Of a DNA stretch of 57,885 bases, positions 56,161 to 57,885 are shown piece after piece. The first letter of the stretch is position 1, and the number at the start of each line of letters is the position of its first letter. The stretch covers positions 1 to 57,885 of the forward strand of contig JAEYPY010000053.1 in assembly GCA_023410295.1 (NCBI GenBank), written 5' to 3'. Position numbers and translations under genes: made by a program. This DNA is from Pseudomonadota bacterium (lineage in GTDB: Bacteria > Pseudomonadota > Alphaproteobacteria > Caulobacterales > Aquidulcibacteraceae). The notes beneath the pieces were generated by a model. That model had not been told where the DNA came from, did not search any database, and saw only the letters and a program-made list of their open reading frames with translations.

Positions 56161-56570
56161 TTATCGAAGGCTACGCCGCTTTGTTCGGCGTGGAAGATCA
56201 GATGCACGACATCGTGCGCGCCGGCGCGTTTGCAGCGTCCTTGGCGAAGCGCACGGCGCCTTTGCCGTTGCTGGTCGAGCACGAGCCACGCCTGCTCGCG
56301 GGTCATTGGAGCGAAGTGCGCGAAGATGGACGCGGGCTCTGGCTGCGCGGCGAGGTGCGTGACGATCAGCCGGGCGCGGCGCGTGCGCGGCGCCTGCTGG
56401 CGCGGGGAATCGATGGGCTCTCCATCGGCTTCATCCCGCTTGGCGCTCACCGGGTCGGCGCGCATCGCGTGCTAACCGAGGTCGAACTTCTGGAGGTGTC
56501 GATCGTGACACATCCGATGCAGCCGCAGGCGCGGCTCAACTTCGCGCGAGAGTTCATCCGCGCTGCTTAA
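56157..56570 (+). CDS. HK97-family prohead protease (GTA g4-like)
   Basis: The 137-residue product has the protease core: EGYAALFGVEDQMHDIVRAG, a His in PLLVEHEPRLLAGHW, and a Ser in DGLSIGFIPLG, then VELLEVSIVTHPMQPQARL. These are the catalytic elements of HK97 gp4-type proteases, which trim the capsid during head maturation. It is coupled to the previous gene by ATGA. Confidence 0.92.
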   Translation: MIIEGYAALFGVEDQMHDIVRAGAFAASLAKRTAPLPLLVEHEPRLLAGHWSEVREDGRGLWLRGEVRDDQPGAARARRLLARGIDGLSIGFIPLGAHRVGAHRVLTEVELLEVSIVTHPMQPQARLNFAREFIRAA

Positions 56571-56580
56571 GGAGAGAAAC

Positions 56581-57783
56581 GTGAGGAAAGAAACCAAAGC
56601 CGCGCCGGCTGGCGGCGCGGATGCGCTGATGCGCGCGTTCGAGGAATTCAAGTCGACCAACGATGCGCGGCTCGACGCGATCGAGAAAAGGCGCGGCGAC
56701 GTGCTGCTTGAAGAGAAGGTCGATCGTATCGATCGCGCGCTGGCCGAGCAGAAATCGCTGATCGAGAAGGCGGCGCTCGCCGGCCGTCGCCCGGCGCTTG
56801 CAGCCGATCCGGCGGTGAGCGAGCACAAATCCGCGTGGAGCGCCTATCTGCGGCGCGGCGATGTTTCGGCGCTGGCGCAGTTCGAAGCCAAGGCGCTCTC
56901 GGTCGGCTCGGACGCCGACGGCGGCTATGTCGCCCCGCCGGAACTCGACCGCATGATCGAGAGCCGCCTGAAGCAAGTCTCGCCGATGCGCTCGATTGCG
57001 ACGGTGCGGACGACGGGGGCCAACGTGTTCAAGAAGCCGATCAGCCTGACGGCGGCTGGCACGGGCTGGATCAGCGAAACCGGCGCGCGCACGCAGACTT
57101 CGACGCCGACGCTCGCCTTGCTCGAATTCCCGACCGCCGAGCTCTACGCCAATCTCGCCGCGACGCAGACGCTGCTCGACGACAGCTTCGTCAATCTCGA
57201 GGAATGGATCGCCAGCGAAGTGGAAGAAGCTTTCGCCGGCCAGGAGCGCGCCGCGTTCGTCACGGGCGATGGCGATAATAAGCCGAAGGGCTTCCTCGAT
57301 TACGACATGGTCGCTGAAGGCAGTCATGTTTGGGGCAAGATCGGCTATATCGCGACAGGCGTCGACGGTGGCTTCGCGGCGTCCGATCCGGTCGATGACC
57401 TGATCGATCTCATCTACACGCCGAAAACGCAGTTCCGGCAAAACGCGCGCTTCGTCATGAACCGCAAGACGGTCTCGGCGGTGCGCAAACTGAAGGATGC
57501 GGACGATCGCTACATCTGGTCGCCGGATGAGTCCGGCGGTTCGACGCTGCTCGGCTATCCGATCACCGAGATCGAAGACATGCCGGACATGGCCGCGGAT
57601 TCGTTCTCGATCGCTTTCGGCGATTTTGCACGCGGCTATCTCATCGTCGATCGCGCCGGCGTCCGGGTGTTGCGCGATCCGTACTCCGCCAAGCCGTACG
57701 TCTTGTTCTACGTGACCAAACGCGTCGGCGGCGGCGTGCAGAACTTCGACGCGATCAAAGCGCTGAAGTTCGGGGAGTCGTGA
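56581..57783 (+). CDS. HK97-fold major capsid protein (GTA g5-like)
   Basis: The 400-residue product starts at a GTG. It has an N-terminal coiled-coil scaffold-like region (RAFEEFKSTNDARLDAIEKR, EEKVDRIDRALAEQKSLIEK) removed by the prohead protease in HK97-like systems, then a capsid fold (LSVGSDADGGYVAPPELDRM, GYPITEIEDMPDMAADSFSI, DRAGVRVLRDPYSAKPYVLF). GTA capsids are smaller than phage capsids, but size cannot be read from sequence. Confidence 0.94.
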   Translation: MRKETKAAPAGGADALMRAFEEFKSTNDARLDAIEKRRGDVLLEEKVDRIDRALAEQKSLIEKAALAGRRPALAADPAVSEHKSAWSAYLRRGDVSALAQFEAKALSVGSDADGGYVAPPELDRMIESRLKQVSPMRSIATVRTTGANVFKKPISLTAAGTGWISETGARTQTSTPTLALLEFPTAELYANLAATQTLLDDSFVNLEEWIASEVEEAFAGQERAAFVTGDGDNKPKGFLDYDMVAEGSHVWGKIGYIATGVDGGFAASDPVDDLIDLIYTPKTQFRQNARFVMNRKTVSAVRKLKDADDRYIWSPDESGGSTLLGYPITEIEDMPDMAADSFSIAFGDFARGYLIVDRAGVRVLRDPYSAKPYVLFYVTKRVGGGVQNFDAIKALKFGES

Positions 57784-57790
57784 AGCGAGG

Positions 57791-57827
57791 CTCCCCCGCT
57801 TGCGGGGGAGCTGTCAGCGAAGCTGAC
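57791..57827. repeat. REP-like double hairpin repeat
   Basis: A 9-bp perfect stem with a TT loop (CTCCCCCGC at 57791-57799, GCGGGGGAG at 57802-57810) is followed 2 nt later by a second stem-loop (GTCAGC at 57813-57818, GCTGAC at 57822-57827). It is followed by G-rich and C-rich tracts to the window end. Similar paired palindromes are common as dispersed repeats in alphaproteobacterial genomes. No second copy occurs in this window. Confidence 0.6.
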
Positions 57828-57885
57828 TGAGGGGGGAGTTGCGCCCGCCTCGCACACCTTCCCCCTCCCCCAGCCTTAGGTCGCG

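Noticed and set aside
53294..57885. Ordinary prophage
   Set aside because: No integrase, repressor, lysis or attachment site is visible on this side, and the gene order and small-gene positions match a GTA. The right flank is not visible, so a phage cannot be fully excluded.

Overview
The window is high-GC bacterial DNA with very dense coding. Gene content and order point to an alphaproteobacterium of the Caulobacterales/Hyphomonadaceae type: fliR-flhB-cckA, a recA promoter carrying a GTTC-N7-GTTC SOS box, alaS, icd, a DivJ/PleC-like histidine kinase, MucR, DUF6456, DUF1491, DUF2336 and the head of a gene transfer agent (GTA) cluster. No rRNA, tRNA, CRISPR array or intact insertion sequence was seen. 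The species cannot be named from the sequence alone.

Layout. 1-4.3 kb: end of the flagellar export genes (fliR, flhB), then the cell-cycle hybrid kinase CckA. 4.3-13.7 kb: recA with its SOS promoter, alaS, acetyltransferases, a crotonase-family enzyme, NADP isocitrate dehydrogenase, and a small hypothetical gene whose ribosome binding site lies inside a long hairpin. 13.7-31.7 kb: mostly housekeeping (TrmJ-like methyltransferase, RimO, S4, PPK2, an HtrA-like protease, Grx4 with BolA, Bfd with bacterioferritin, ExbB-ExbD-ExbD-TonB), plus a cytosolic Csp3-like copper store and a LuxR-HTH/alpha-beta-hydrolase fusion that seems to have lost its catalytic residues. 32.9-40.1 kb: a ten-gene, overlapping operon for an Mrp/Mbh-like membrane complex. 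40.2-41.8 kb: MucR, a stand-alone DnaA domain IV protein and a DUF6456 protein. 41.8-53.1 kb: SufE, a DivJ/PleC-like kinase, exported proteins, RF3, DUF2336, a PAN-domain protein, an ABC-F ATPase and a class A penicillin-binding protein. 53.3 kb to the end: TerS-like, TerL, portal, a small TM/coiled-coil protein, prohead protease and capsid, in the order of the Rhodobacter-type GTA; a palindromic repeat follows.

The strongest candidate for something undescribed is the 32.9-40.1 kb operon. Its order (E, F, G, MbhD/E-like, B, C, then antiporter-like subunits) is that of archaeal Mbh-type complexes, not the usual bacterial Mrp ABCDEFG order. It has three antiporter-like subunits and no hydrogenase or quinone module. 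By eye, the conserved TM5 glutamate is missing from all three large subunits and the TM7 lysine is replaced in all three. Two further candidates are the pseudo-hydrolase regulator (15.9-17.7 kb) and the ribosome-binding-site hairpin (9.78-9.84 kb). All family and motif calls were made by reading, without database searches.
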